A stretch of DNA of 64,000 bases from assembly GCF_002726155.1 (NCBI RefSeq), contig NZ_PBSH01000039.1:1-64000 (forward strand), read 5' to 3'. This document shows, one piece after another, positions 37,183 to 46,171 of this stretch. Each line of letters begins with the position of its first letter. Positions within the stretch are counted from its first letter, which is position 1. The translations under genes and the position numbers were made by a program. The notes beneath the pieces were generated by a model. The model was not told the DNA's origin, made no database searches, and saw only the letters and a program-made list of their open reading frames with translations. This DNA is from Alcanivorax sp. Its GTDB lineage: Bacteria > Pseudomonadota > Gammaproteobacteria > Pseudomonadales > Alcanivoracaceae.

Positions 37183-37962
37183 CTAGCGGCTCAGGCCATC
37201 CAGTGGTGAGGATGCGGAGGCGTAGGCCTTGCGCGGCATCCGTCCTGCTAAAAAGGCTTCACGGCCAGCTTCAATGGCTTTCTTCATGGCAGAGGCCATC
37301 AATACCGGCTTTTGGGCATGGGCCACGGCCGAGTTCAGCAGGACGCCATCGCAGCCCATTTCCATGGCCAGTGCGGCATCGGAGGCGGTGCCTACGCCTG
37401 CATCCACAATGATCGGCACATTGGCTTCTTCCATGATCAGCTTGATGTTGTGCGGGTTGAGAATGCCCAGCCCGGAGCCGATCAGTGAACCCAGCGGCAT
37501 CACCGCCACACAGCCCATGTCTTCCAGTTCTTTTGCCACGATAGGATCGTCGTTGGTGTACACCATCACCTTGAAGCCGTCGTCGATCAGTTCGCGGGCG
37601 GCGCGCAGGGTGTGGGTAATATTCGGGTACAGGGTTTTCTGGTCGCCGAGTACTTCCAGTTTTACCAGGTCGTGGCCATCCAGTAGTTCCCGTGCCAGCT
37701 TGCAGCATCGCACCGCATCTTCGGCGCTAAAGCAGCCGGCGGTGTTGGGCAGGATGGTGTACTTATCCGGGCTGACAAAATCCAGCAGGTTGGGTTCGTC
37801 CGCGTTCTGGCCAATGTTGGTACGGCGAATGGCGACGGTGACAATTTCCGCACCGCTGGTTTCAATGGATTCGCGGGTTTCGTCGAAATCCTTGTACTTG
37901 CCGGTGCCGATCAGCAAGCGGGAGGAGTAGGTTTTTCCGGCAATGGTCAGCAGGTCGGACAT
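37183..37962 (-). CDS. thiG: Thiazole synthase
   Basis: The 259-residue TIM-barrel enzyme makes the thiamin thiazole with ThiS-thiocarboxylate. It shows [19 protein letters not shown], the Schiff-base lysine segment [35 protein letters not shown] and [18 protein letters not shown]. It lies 57 bases downstream of thiS on the same strand. Confidence 0.96.
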   Translation of the reverse strand: MSDLLTIAGKTYSSRLLIGTGKYKDFDETRESIETSGAEIVTVAIRRTNIGQNADEPNLLDFVSPDKYTILPNTAGCFSAEDAVRCCKLARELLDGHDLVKLEVLGDQKTLYPNITHTLRAARELIDDGFKVMVYTNDDPIVAKELEDMGCVAVMPLGSLIGSGLGILNPHNIKLIMEEANVPIIVDAGVGTASDAALAMEMGCDGVLLNSAVAHAQKPVLMASAMKKAIEAGREAFLAGRMPRKAYASASSPLDGLSR

Positions 37963-38019
37963 TCTGGCCTCGATAATTCGGTGAGTAGTGTGCTGTCAGG
38001 ATAATTCGGGTGGTGCGGA

Positions 38020-38217
38020 TTAGCCGCCGCCGATGGCGTGGACAATTTCCACTACGTCATCTTCGTTCAGGGCGAAGTCGGCGTGCTGGCTTTTCGGGAT
38101 GATCTCCCGGTTCACTTCCACCGCCAGCCGGCGGCCAGCCAGTTCCATCTGGGTTACCAGGTCGGCAATGGTGTTGCCGTCCAAGGAAAGAGTATCGCCA
38201 TTAACAGTGAGCTTCAT
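38020..38217 (-). CDS. thiS: Sulfur carrier protein ThiS
   Basis: The 65-residue ubiquitin-fold protein begins MKLTVNGDTLSL and ends EIVHAIGGG, with the C-terminal glycines that are adenylated and thiocarboxylated. It is immediately upstream of thiG. A longer in-frame start inside DUF423 is ignored. Confidence 0.92.
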   Translation of the reverse strand: MKLTVNGDTLSLDGNTIADLVTQMELAGRRLAVEVNREIIPKSQHADFALNEDDVVEIVHAIGGG

Positions 38218-38225
38218 GATCTTTA

Positions 38226-38594
38226 TCAAACGTGTTTGAAAAGGGACCAGGCCAGCATCATCCAGCCGATGATCAGGGCGGTGCCGCCTAGCGGAGTGAT
38301 GGCGCCAAGCCATTTCTGTCCGCTCAACACCAGTACGTACAGGCTACCACTGAATACCAGCATACCGGCAAACAGCACCCAGCCGGCGGTAATCATGCTG
38401 GAGGCGCCGAAGGTCTTTGCCAGTAAGCCCACCAGTAATAGCGCCAGTGCATGGAAAAAGTGATATTCACTGGCGGTGGCCCAGGTGGCGAGCAGGGATT
38501 CGTCCACACGGGCTTTCAGGCCATGGGCGCCGAAGGCGCCGAGCATAACGGCAAGGGCGCTGTTGAGGGCGCCGAGGATAAGCAGGGTTTTCAT
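38226..38594 (-). CDS. DUF423 family membrane protein
   Basis: The 122-residue protein has four membrane helices. MKTLLILGALNSALAVMLGAFGAHGLK and FHALALLLVGLL match the DUF423 (YgdD-like) family of unknown function. It is eight bases upstream of thiS, so probably in one transcript. Confidence 0.88.
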   Translation of the reverse strand: MKTLLILGALNSALAVMLGAFGAHGLKARVDESLLATWATASEYHFFHALALLLVGLLAKTFGASSMITAGWVLFAGMLVFSGSLYVLVLSGQKWLGAITPLGGTALIIGWMMLAWSLFKHV

Positions 38595-38917
38595 TCGGGA
38601 CTCCGCAGTGGCGGTCAAAACGAGTGCCGCCTCGGGTTGCATAGTGTACCGGAATATCCGTGTCGCGGGGTACATTCGTTGCGAGGGTAGGGGCGCCGCT
38701 TGGGGCGCGAACCCGAGCCTTGGCGAGGAATGTCGTTTCGAGTAACGAGAAGGGGTTGCGAGGGGCCGCTATTCGCGCCTCAAGTGGCGTTATTCGCTTC
38801 GCTCACCCTTACGGGCCAGCCTGTGGCTGTTACCTTCGCAAGCTCGGTTCCTGCAGCGGGAATAAGGTTCTTGCGTGTCACGACCGCATGATACATGTCG
38901 TTGCCGTAAAGCGGCAC
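38595..38917. other. Gap upstream of DUF423 with a possible degraded repeat element
   Basis: No gene. Between 38678 and 38790 there are short repeated words including GAGTAAC and GAGAAGG seven bases apart (38740-38753), the same word as the family E element at 1985. The inverted partner is not clear. The region also repeats GCGCC- and CGCGAA-type words. Confidence 0.4.
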
Positions 38918-38943
38918 AAAAAAGCCCCTCGAAAGGGGCTTTT
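38918..38943 (-). terminator. Intrinsic terminator of rpoH
   Basis: AGCCCCT and AGGGGCT form the stem with loop CGAA; on the minus strand a T6 run follows. It lies 39 bases past the rpoH stop. A mini array of GCGTG/GCTTG units (38945-38963, seven bases apart) sits between stop and terminator. Confidence 0.9.
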
Positions 38944-38981
38944 AGCGTGTTGCTTGTTGCGTGAAGCACGCAGCGTCTCTT

Positions 38982-39845
38982 TTACGCTGCGATGGCGTTA
39001 CGCAGTTTCTTGATGGCGTTGTTTTCCAGTTGCCGGATCCGCTCAGCGGAGACACCGTACTCGTCGGCCAGCTCCTGCAGGGTGGATTTCTGGTCTGCCA
39101 GCCAGCGGCGCTCCAGAATGTCGCGGCTGCGTTCGTCCAGTGCCATCAGTGCAGAACTCAGCTGGCGGCTTTCGCGCTGCTGCTTGTCCTGTTCGGCCAG
39201 CAGGTCAGCCGGGTCGCTGTTGTCGCTGTGCAGATAGGCTGCCGGCGACACCACGGTGCTGTCGTCGTCATCGCTGGTGGGGCCATCAAAGCTGGCGTCA
39301 TAGGCGCCCAGTCGGCCTTCCATTTCTTTCACCTGGGCGGCGGTGACACCCAGGTCGTCTGCTACCCGCTGGGCTTCTTCCAGGGTCAGGCGGCCCAGAC
39401 GTTTTTTCTGCCCGCGCAGGTTGAAGAACAGCTTGCGCTGGGCCTTGGTGGTGGCCACTTTCACGATGCGCCAGTTCTTGATCACGTATTCGTGGATCTC
39501 CGCCTTGATCCAGTGGACGGCAAAGCTCACCAGCCGCACACCCTTGGTGGGGTCAAAGCGTTTTACGGCTTTCATCAGGCCCACGTTGCCTTCCTGCACC
39601 AGATCGCCCAGCGGCAGGCCGTAGCCGGTATAGCTGCGAGCAATATGGGCCACAAAGCGAAGGTGAGACAGCACCAGGCTGCGTGCAGCATCCAGGTCCT
39701 GATCGTAATAAAGTCGTTCGCCCAGACGTTGTTCTTCCTCTGCGCTGAGTACCGGCACGGCGTTAACGGCTCGCATGTAGGCGTCCAGGTCGTTACCCGG
39801 TACGGCTAATGTGAGCGCCTGTGCGCGTTCTGAAAGGTGTGTCAT
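38982..39845 (-). CDS. rpoH: RNA polymerase sigma-32 factor (heat shock)
   Basis: The 287-residue sigma factor directs transcription of heat-shock genes. Region 2 ([29 protein letters not shown]), the RpoH box QRKLFFNLR and region 4 ([19 protein letters not shown]) are clear; the RpoH box separates it from RpoD and RpoS. ATG 39845 follows GAGGAG. A perfect CIRCE operator lies upstream. It is separated from ftsX by 314 bases, whereas ftsX-rpoH are usually adjacent, and the gap includes a REP pair. Confidence 0.96.
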   Translation of the reverse strand: MTHLSERAQALTLAVPGNDLDAYMRAVNAVPVLSAEEEQRLGERLYYDQDLDAARSLVLSHLRFVAHIARSYTGYGLPLGDLVQEGNVGLMKAVKRFDPTKGVRLVSFAVHWIKAEIHEYVIKNWRIVKVATTKAQRKLFFNLRGQKKRLGRLTLEEAQRVADDLGVTAAQVKEMEGRLGAYDASFDGPTSDDDDSTVVSPAAYLHSDNSDPADLLAEQDKQQRESRQLSSALMALDERSRDILERRWLADQKSTLQELADEYGVSAERIRQLENNAIKKLRNAIAA

Positions 39846-39908
39846 GCGCGTGTTCTCCTCGTTGGCGTCGCTCGTTGACGAGCATCCCAATCCGTTTGAG
39901 TCCTGATA

Positions 39909-39935
39909 TTAGCACTCGCATTAATAGAGTGCTAA
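39909..39935. promoter_or_regulatory. CIRCE element (HrcA operator) upstream of rpoH
   Basis: TTAGCACTC at 39909-39917, nine spacer bases, GAGTGCTAA at 39927-39935: an exact match to the CIRCE consensus 9-9-9. It begins 64 bases upstream of the rpoH ATG and contains TATTAAT on the minus strand, so it may overlap the promoter. CIRCE is bound by HrcA, which represses chaperone operons until heat or misfolded proteins titrate it. Confidence 0.9.
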
Positions 39936-40060
39936 TAGGCAGAAAGGTTCCCTTTGATCGACTCAGTTGATCGGTGCTTAAGAGCGTGCCTCGCCCATGT
40001 TAAGCACGGATGAACAGAAGATTGGACGCGGATGAAGGGGGGAAGGTTCCGGGGGATTTG

Positions 40061-40142
40061 CTGTAGGAGCGGCGCTCGAGCCGCGAATGCCTGGCACGGC
40101 GTGTCGCAAGTATGTTCGCGGCTCAAGCGCCGCTCCTACAGG
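40061..40142. repeat. REP-type inverted pair (REPIN)
   Basis: CTGTAGGAGCGGCGCTCGAG (40061-40080) plus CCGCGAA is mirrored at 40115-40142 by TTCGCGG and CTCAAGCGCCGCTCCTACAG. This is the common pseudomonad-type REP word. It lies between rpoH and ftsX, 17 bases past the ftsX stop on the minus strand. Confidence 0.75.
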
Positions 40143-40159
40143 GGGGTGCCGGGGGCAAC

Positions 40160-41212
40160 TCAGAAATTCGGCTCGATGTCACCCAGGTGACGGCCGACGG
40201 CGAGCCAGGCGCCGAGCAGGCCCAATGCACCGCTGAAAAGCGGGAGGATAATCAGGCTGGATGCGGCCATGGAGGTCAGTGATTGCTCGCTACTGTATAG
40301 CATCAGCAGCTCATTAATGGGGCCGCCCAGCCACCACAGGGCAACCTGCACCAGAATGACGGCGGTGAGGCCACCGGCGAAACCGAAGCAGAAGCCGGTA
40401 TAGAGGAAGGGACGGCGGACGAAGCCGTCAGTGCCACCGACGATTTTCACCACCACGATTTCTTCACGCCGACTCTCGATGGCCAGGCGGATGGTGTTGA
40501 CCATGACCAGCACTACCGCCGCAGCCAGCGCCAGGGTGAGGGCGGAAATCAGTCGCTCGCCCAGTTCGATCAGGGCGTGCAGGCGGCGTACCCATTCCAC
40601 GTCCAGTTGCACCAGGTCCACGTCGTCGGCCTCGCCCAGACGGTTCTCCAGGGCGCGCAGGGTCACCGGGTCGGTGCTGTCGGGGAAGACCACAATCAGC
40701 GGTGGTAGCGGGTTGTCCGGCAGTGCTTCCAGCACTTCGCCAAAGCCGGACAGGGCCTTGAACTCCGCCAGTGCCTGTTCCCGGGTGACCACTTCGGTGC
40801 GGGTAATGTGGCCGGTGCCTTGCCATTCGCTGGCGAGCTCCCGCTGGCGGGCCTCGCTGGTGTCCATGTCGAGAAACACGGACAGGTGTGCATTGCCGTC
40901 CCAGCCGCGGGTAATGGCGCGGGCATTGTCCAGCAATACCGCCAGCCCGGCGGGCAGGGCCAGGGCAATGGCGATCACCAGAATGGTCATGGCGCTGCTG
41001 GCCCGGGCGGCGTTGAGCCGCTGCAGGGCATCGCCCAGGGAATCGCGGTGATGCTGGCGCCAGCTGATAAAACGGTCTCGCAGCGAGGTCTGGGCGCTGT
41101 GGGCGCCGGCTACGCGGCGCGGTCGTTCTGCCTTGTTGCGGCCGGCCTTGATCGGGGTGGCGTTACGCGCGCCCTTGTTGCCTTTGCCCTTGTTGGTGTT
41201 GTTAGGCGCCAT
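40160..41212 (-). CDS. ftsX: Cell division protein FtsX
   Basis: The 350-residue ABC-like membrane protein couples divisome signals to septal hydrolases. A long basic cytoplasmic N-terminus of about 75 residues (N/K/R-rich) is followed by a first helix (AMTILVIAIALALPAGLAVL), a periplasmic domain (about 100-195) and three C-terminal helices. ATG 41212 is chosen; the next ATG 18 bases upstream is also possible. It overlaps the ftsE end. Confidence 0.93.
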   Translation of the reverse strand: MAPNNTNKGKGNKGARNATPIKAGRNKAERPRRVAGAHSAQTSLRDRFISWRQHHRDSLGDALQRLNAARASSAMTILVIAIALALPAGLAVLLDNARAITRGWDGNAHLSVFLDMDTSEARQRELASEWQGTGHITRTEVVTREQALAEFKALSGFGEVLEALPDNPLPPLIVVFPDSTDPVTLRALENRLGEADDVDLVQLDVEWVRRLHALIELGERLISALTLALAAAVVLVMVNTIRLAIESRREEIVVVKIVGGTDGFVRRPFLYTGFCFGFAGGLTAVILVQVALWWLGGPINELLMLYSSEQSLTSMAASSLIILPLFSGALGLLGAWLAVGRHLGDIEPNF

Positions 41213-41888
41213 GGGCATCTCCCGACTCATCGCCGTCGTGGATCAGGCGGCCTTCGCGGAGGGTGAGCAGGCGGTGGTTGTAGCGGGCGATCAGGCTGAG
41301 ATCGTGGGTGGCGATCAGTACGGCCACGCCGACCCGGGCGAAATCCTTGAACAGGTCCATGATTTCCTCAGACAGGGCCGGGTCCAGGTTGCCGGTGGGC
41401 TCATCGGCCAGCAGTAGCGGGGGTTTGTTGACCACCGCCCGGGCGATCCCCACGCGTTGCTGTTCGCCACCGGAGAGCATGATCGGGTTGAGGTTTTCCT
41501 TGTCCAGCAGGCCGACTTTGTCGAGGGCGGCGCGCACCCGTTTGCCGATGTCGGCGCGGGCATAACCGGCGATAACCAGCGGCAGGGCCACGTTATCGAA
41601 AACACTGCGGTCGAACAGCAGCTGATGGTTCTGGTGCACCATGCCGATTTTGCGGCGCAGCAGGGGGATATGGCGATTGCCGAAGCCGTTCAGGTTCTGG
41701 TTATCAATCAGCACCTGCCCCTGGGTCGGGCGCTCAATCATCATGATCAGTTTCAGCAGGGTGGACTTGCCCGCCCCGGAGTGACCGGTGAGAAACGTCA
41801 ACTGCCCGGCGGGGAGCGTAAAGCTCACTTTGCTGAGCGCGTCTTTCCCGTTCGGGTAGCGTTTGCTGACCCGGTCAAACTGAATCAT
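41202..41888 (-). CDS. ftsE: Cell division ATP-binding protein FtsE
   Basis: The 228-residue ABC ATPase has Walker A GHSGAGKS, the signature LSGGEQQR, Walker B LLLADEPTGNLDP and the H-loop ATHDLS. It partners FtsX. Start MIQFDRVSKRY at 41888 is the family start. Confidence 0.96.
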   Translation of the reverse strand: MIQFDRVSKRYPNGKDALSKVSFTLPAGQLTFLTGHSGAGKSTLLKLIMMIERPTQGQVLIDNQNLNGFGNRHIPLLRRKIGMVHQNHQLLFDRSVFDNVALPLVIAGYARADIGKRVRAALDKVGLLDKENLNPIMLSGGEQQRVGIARAVVNKPPLLLADEPTGNLDPALSEEIMDLFKDFARVGVAVLIATHDLSLIARYNHRLLTLREGRLIHDGDESGDAHGA

Positions 41889-41916
41889 TTGTGTCTCGCC
41901 TAGGCTCGACCGCTTG

Positions 41917-41977
41917 CACGCTTCACGCATCAGGCTTGCACGCGGCGTGGTGCGTGAAGCGTGATGCGTGCGGCGTT
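41917..41977. repeat. Heptamer-repeat hairpin, family C, without core
   Basis: Left arm 41917-41943: CACGC or CAGGC at 41917, 41924, 41931 and 41939. Right arm 41945-41977: GCGTG/GCGTT at 41945, 41952, 41959, 41966 and 41973. The two inverted arms meet with one base between, so it has no core and would fold into one long hairpin. The right end overlaps the ftsY stop codon. The word is the same as in the gene-carrying element at 10767. Confidence 0.75.
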
Positions 41978-43160
41978 AACCGGTCACATCTTCAAATAGT
42001 GCCTGCACGAACTCTTCCGCATGGAAGGGACGCAGGTCTTCCAGCCGTTCCCCTACGCCGATAAAACGGATCGGCAGGCCAGTACGTTTGGCCAAGGCAA
42101 ACAGGATACCGCCTTTGGCGGTGCCGTCGAGCTTGGTGAGTGCCAACCCGGTCACGCCGGCGGCATCACGGAACTGTTCTGCCTGATTGATGGCATTCTG
42201 GCCGGTGCCTGCATCCAGTACCAGCAATACCTCATGGGGGGCATCCGGGATCAGTTTCTTCATGACCCGGGTGACCTTGGTGAGTTCGTCCATCAGGTTG
42301 CCACGGGTATGCAGGCGCCCGGCAGTATCAGCGATCAGGATATCAACGCCGCGCGACTGGGCGGCCTGCACCGCGTCATAGACGACCGAGGCGGAATCGG
42401 CGCCGGTGTGCTGGGCCACCACGGGGATCTCGTTGCGCTCGCCCCACACCTGCAGCTGCTCCACGGCGGCAGCCCGGAAGGTGTCACCGGCGGCCAGCAT
42501 CACGCTCTTGCCTTCCGCCTTGAAGCGACAGGCCAGCTTGCCGATGGTGGTGGTCTTGCCGACCCCGTTTACGCCTACCATCAGAATCACGTAGGGCTTT
42601 TTGCTGCCGTCGATCTGCATGGGCTGATCCACCGGCACCAGCAGTTTGCGCAATTCATTTTGCAGGGATTCGTAGAGGGCGTCGGCGTCTACCAGTTCTT
42701 CGCGGCTCACCTGGTCGGTGAGGGCCTGCACGATCACGTCGGTGGCTTCCACGCCCACATCCGCGACCAGCAGCTGGGTTTCGATTTCTTCGAAGATCTC
42801 GTCGTCGATCTCCTTGGCACCTACCAGCAAATCCGCCAGGCCTTTGCCCAGCCCCTTGCGGGTCTTGCTCATGCCCTGCTTCATGCGGGTCCAGAAACCG
42901 CCGTCACCGTCATCATTCTGAGGGTTGTCCTCGGGGGCGGCTGGCGCAGAAGGTATGGGGTCCGGCGTGGTTGCAGGTGGTTGCACGGCAGGCTCAGCCG
43001 GCTCCGGGGCGCTTTCGGCGCTGGGCTCGGGGGGGGCGCTGCTTGCCTCGTCGGCTTCTACACCGGTGAACATGCGCTTCCAGAAACCGGTTTTCTTTTC
43101 TTCCGGTTTTCCGTCTGGCTGAGGGCGGTTGTTGTCGTCGCGGGAAACTTCGTCGCTCAT
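41976..43160 (-). CDS. ftsY: Signal recognition particle receptor FtsY
   Basis: The 394-residue GTPase receives SRP-ribosome complexes at the membrane. An acidic N-terminal A domain of about 90 residues (rich in E, P, A) is followed by the N domain and the G domain with GVNGVGKTTTIGKLA, DTAGRLHTRGNLMDEL and the guanine-binding TKLDGTAKGG. The start at 43160 (MSDEVSRDD) is favoured. It is the first gene of the ftsYEX cluster, though a repeat element sits between ftsY and ftsE. Confidence 0.95.
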   Translation of the reverse strand: MSDEVSRDDNNRPQPDGKPEEKKTGFWKRMFTGVEADEASSAPPEPSAESAPEPAEPAVQPPATTPDPIPSAPAAPEDNPQNDDGDGGFWTRMKQGMSKTRKGLGKGLADLLVGAKEIDDEIFEEIETQLLVADVGVEATDVIVQALTDQVSREELVDADALYESLQNELRKLLVPVDQPMQIDGSKKPYVILMVGVNGVGKTTTIGKLACRFKAEGKSVMLAAGDTFRAAAVEQLQVWGERNEIPVVAQHTGADSASVVYDAVQAAQSRGVDILIADTAGRLHTRGNLMDELTKVTRVMKKLIPDAPHEVLLVLDAGTGQNAINQAEQFRDAAGVTGLALTKLDGTAKGGILFALAKRTGLPIRFIGVGERLEDLRPFHAEEFVQALFEDVTG

Positions 43161-43379
43161 GATCAGTCGTATCCAATCAAGAAGGGTGATCCTTCTTTTG
43201 CAATGAGGCTGCAAGAGCAGGGCGATAACCCGGTATGCTATGCCGGAGAAAAAAAGGCCCTGCTTGCAGAGTTGCCGTTCGCGGGGGCGAACGCGCCGCT
43301 ATCCTACCATTATGGGGAGAGGGGAGCAGCTTCGGGTTTGTGGTTCTCAACACATGTGTGCCCCCAATAGAGGTATTCC

Positions 43380-44732
43380 ATGAAAAGACTGATAACGGTA
43401 CTGGCGCTGGGCCTGTGGTCGCTGACGGCCCAGGCGGCGCTGCCGACCCATGCCTTTACGCTGGATAACGGCCTTAAAGTGCTGGTCCGCGAAGATCACC
43501 GGGCGCCGGTGGTTACGGTGATGGTGTGGTTCAAGGCAGGCAGCATTGACGAAGCCCCTCATGAAGCCGGGCTGGCCCACGTGCTCGAGCACATGATGTT
43601 CAAGGGCACCGAAAAACTGGGCCCCGGTGACTTTTCCAAACTGGTCTCCCGTTACGGGGGCAGCGATAACGCCTTCACCAGTTATGACTACACCGCCTAT
43701 TTTCAGCAATACGAAGTGTCGCGTTTGCCACTGGCGCTGGAGTTGGAGGCAGAACGCCTTGGGCACCTGAAGATTGATGACGAGGAATTTGCTCGCGAGC
43801 TGGACGTGGTGATGGAAGAGCGGCGCATGCGCACCGACGATAACCCCAATGCGCTGGCCTGGGAAAAATTCCAGGCCGTGGCTCGCCCGGGTACAGGCTA
43901 CGCCCACCCGATTATTGGCTGGCGCTCACTACTGGCTCAGCTGCAGCCAGAGCAGGCGCGTAGCTGGTATCAGCGGTTCTATGTGCCGGGCAACGCCACC
44001 CTGGTGGTTGCCGGGGATGTGACCCGCGAGCAGGTGGAGCCTCTGGTGGAGAAATTCTTTGCGGACCTGCCGTCCGGGCAGACACCTCCGCGCCCCAGGC
44101 AGACGGTGAACCCGCCGGCCGGCGAGCGTCGTCTGGCGCTGAATCTGCCGGTAAAAGTGCCCTCCCTGTACATGATGTACAACGTGCCGTCGCTGGTCAC
44201 GCTGGAAGACAAGACCGATTTCTATGCCCTGACCATGCTGGCTGGCGTGCTTGATGGCGGCATGAGCGCACGGATCGAAACGGACCTGGTGCGTGGCGAA
44301 CGGCTGGTGGCCGGCGCCGGTGCCAGCTACAGCGGGATTCAGCGGGGCGATGGCACCTTCACGCTAACCGCCGCCCCCAGCCCGGATGTGACCCTGGAAC
44401 AAGTGGAGAAAGGGCTGCTGGCGCAGATTGAACGATTGCAGACCACGTTGCCCACTGACGCGGAAATGGCCCGGGTGCGAGCCGGGGTGCTGGCGGGGCA
44501 GGTGTTCGAGAAAGATTCGGTCATGGGGCAGGCCATGGAACTGGGCATGTTGAGTACCCTTGGGTTGGATATTGATTTGTCTGCCCGTTTCGCCGAGAAC
44601 CTGGAAGCGGTGACCGCCGAGGACGTGCAGCGCGTGGCACAGCAATGGCTGGTGCCGGAGCGCCTGACCGTGGGCACGGTGAAACCGAAAGCGCCTACCT
44701 CTGATCAACCGCAAGCGGAGCCGCAACCATGA
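43380..44732 (+). CDS. M16 family zinc peptidase (catalytic member)
   Basis: The 450-residue protein has a signal peptide (LITVLALGLWSLTAQA) and the inverted zinc motif HVLEHMMFKG (HxxEH) at about 60-69 with a downstream glutamate in ELDVVMEERRMR. It is likely a periplasmic pitrilysin-type peptidase. It overlaps the next gene, an inactive homologue, by four bases, suggesting a heterodimer. Confidence 0.9.
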   Translation: MKRLITVLALGLWSLTAQAALPTHAFTLDNGLKVLVREDHRAPVVTVMVWFKAGSIDEAPHEAGLAHVLEHMMFKGTEKLGPGDFSKLVSRYGGSDNAFTSYDYTAYFQQYEVSRLPLALELEAERLGHLKIDDEEFARELDVVMEERRMRTDDNPNALAWEKFQAVARPGTGYAHPIIGWRSLLAQLQPEQARSWYQRFYVPGNATLVVAGDVTREQVEPLVEKFFADLPSGQTPPRPRQTVNPPAGERRLALNLPVKVPSLYMMYNVPSLVTLEDKTDFYALTMLAGVLDGGMSARIETDLVRGERLVAGAGASYSGIQRGDGTFTLTAAPSPDVTLEQVEKGLLAQIERLQTTLPTDAEMARVRAGVLAGQVFEKDSVMGQAMELGMLSTLGLDIDLSARFAENLEAVTAEDVQRVAQQWLVPERLTVGTVKPKAPTSDQPQAEPQP

Positions 44733-46171
44733 AGATGAACGTTTTCCGACTGGCCTGCCTGCTCGTCTTGGGCGCGCTACTGAGTGCCTGTGCCGGGACT
44801 TTTTCGGGTTCTTTCCCCCGTAGCGAAGCGCAGGTCGCAGCAACCGACCCGCAAGCGCCAGCGTTGGATATCCAGTCCTGGCAAACCGAACAAGGGGCGA
44901 AGGTGTTGTTTGTGGCCAGCGATGCGCTGCCCATGCTGGATATTCGTCTGGTCAGTGATGCCGGCTCCGCCCGTGATGGTGCGCACCCGGGCCTGGCGTC
45001 ACTCACCAGCGCTTTGCTGGGTGAAGGCGCTGATGGCATGAGCGTGGACGATATTGCCCGTGGTTTCGAAGACCAGGGCGCCAGCTTTTCGTCGTCCAGC
45101 TACCGGGACATGGGGGTGATCAGCCTGCGCACCCTGTCCGAGGCGCAGTACCGTGAACCGGTATTGGCGCTGTTCAATCAGGTGATCGGCAGCCCGACGT
45201 TTGAGCAGGATACCCTGGCGCGAATTCGCACCCAGATGATGCAGGGCTTGCGCATGGAGACTCAGGTGCCGGGGCCGCAGGTGAACAAGGCGTTTCAGTC
45301 TACGGTATTTGCCGGCCACCCCTATGGGCAGCCCAGTGATGGCACCCTGGAGAGTCTGCCGGCCATTGCCCGTGATCAACTGCAGGCGTTTTACCGCACC
45401 TACTACGCGGCAGGTAACACCGTGATTGCCATGGTGGGTGATCTGGATCGCGCCCAGGCGGAGAAAATTGCCGGGGACATCAGCGCAGCTCTGCCGGAGG
45501 GCCAGGCGGCGCCGCAGCTGGAGCGGGCCACCCCGCTGGCAGAGCGGCAGCGCCAGCACATCACCTTTCCCTCCGCCCAGACCCATATCCTGCTGGGTAA
45601 TCAAGCCACCTGGCGGGGCAACCCGGACCATGTAGCCCTGTATGTGGGCAATCAGGTGCTCGGCGGTGGCGGCTTTGCCTCCATCCTCACCGATGAAGTG
45701 CGCCAGAAGCGTGGCTACGTCTACGGTATCAGCAGCCACTTCGGCCCCATGGCCGCCGGTGGCCCGTTTCAGGTGCGTCTGCAGACGGGTAACGACAATG
45801 CCGACGACGCGTTGACCCTGACCCTGGATCTGATCGACCAGTTCGTGCAGGACGGCCCCACCGCAGAACAGCTGGAAGAGACCCGCGCCAGTATTCTGGG
45901 CAGCTTTGCCTTGGGCACGGCGGATAATAGCGACATCATCGGCCAGCTTGGCGCTATCGGCTTTTATGACCTGCCGCTGGATTACCTGCAATGGTTCAAC
46001 GAGCAGGTGCGCACGGTGACGGCGGAGGATATTCAGGCTGCGTTCCAGCGCAACCTGACGCCGGACAACCTGGCTATTGTCAGCATCGGCCCCAAGGCGC
46101 CACAGATTCGTCCGGCCGATAGTGACGCTGGCGCGGCCGCAGCCGAGGAGCCCGCTGATCGTGCCCCGTAA
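44729..46171 (+). CDS. M16 family lipoprotein lacking the zinc motif
   Basis: The 480-residue protein has a lipobox (ALLSAC) and two M16-type halves (HPGLASLTSALLGEGADG; FPSAQTHILLGNQATWRGNP). The HxxEH motif is absent: the equivalent position reads HPGLASLTS. In tandem M16 pairs the non-catalytic partner completes the chamber. It is translationally coupled to the gene before it and overlaps rsmD by 11 bases. Confidence 0.87.
   Translation: MKMNVFRLACLLVLGALLSACAGTFSGSFPRSEAQVAATDPQAPALDIQSWQTEQGAKVLFVASDALPMLDIRLVSDAGSARDGAHPGLASLTSALLGEGADGMSVDDIARGFEDQGASFSSSSYRDMGVISLRTLSEAQYREPVLALFNQVIGSPTFEQDTLARIRTQMMQGLRMETQVPGPQVNKAFQSTVFAGHPYGQPSDGTLESLPAIARDQLQAFYRTYYAAGNTVIAMVGDLDRAQAEKIAGDISAALPEGQAAPQLERATPLAERQRQHITFPSAQTHILLGNQATWRGNPDHVALYVGNQVLGGGGFASILTDEVRQKRGYVYGISSHFGPMAAGGPFQVRLQTGNDNADDALTLTLDLIDQFVQDGPTAEQLEETRASILGSFALGTADNSDIIGQLGAIGFYDLPLDYLQWFNEQVRTVTAEDIQAAFQRNLTPDNLAIVSIGPKAPQIRPADSDAGAAAAEEPADRAP

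Noticed and set aside
39990..40040. CGGATGAA words at 40003 and 40029 as another heptamer array
   Set aside because: Only two copies without 7-base phase and without an inverted partner.
41917..41977. Simple intrinsic terminator after ftsY
   Set aside because: No T-run follows the hairpin in either direction and the 7-base internal periodicity needs another explanation.
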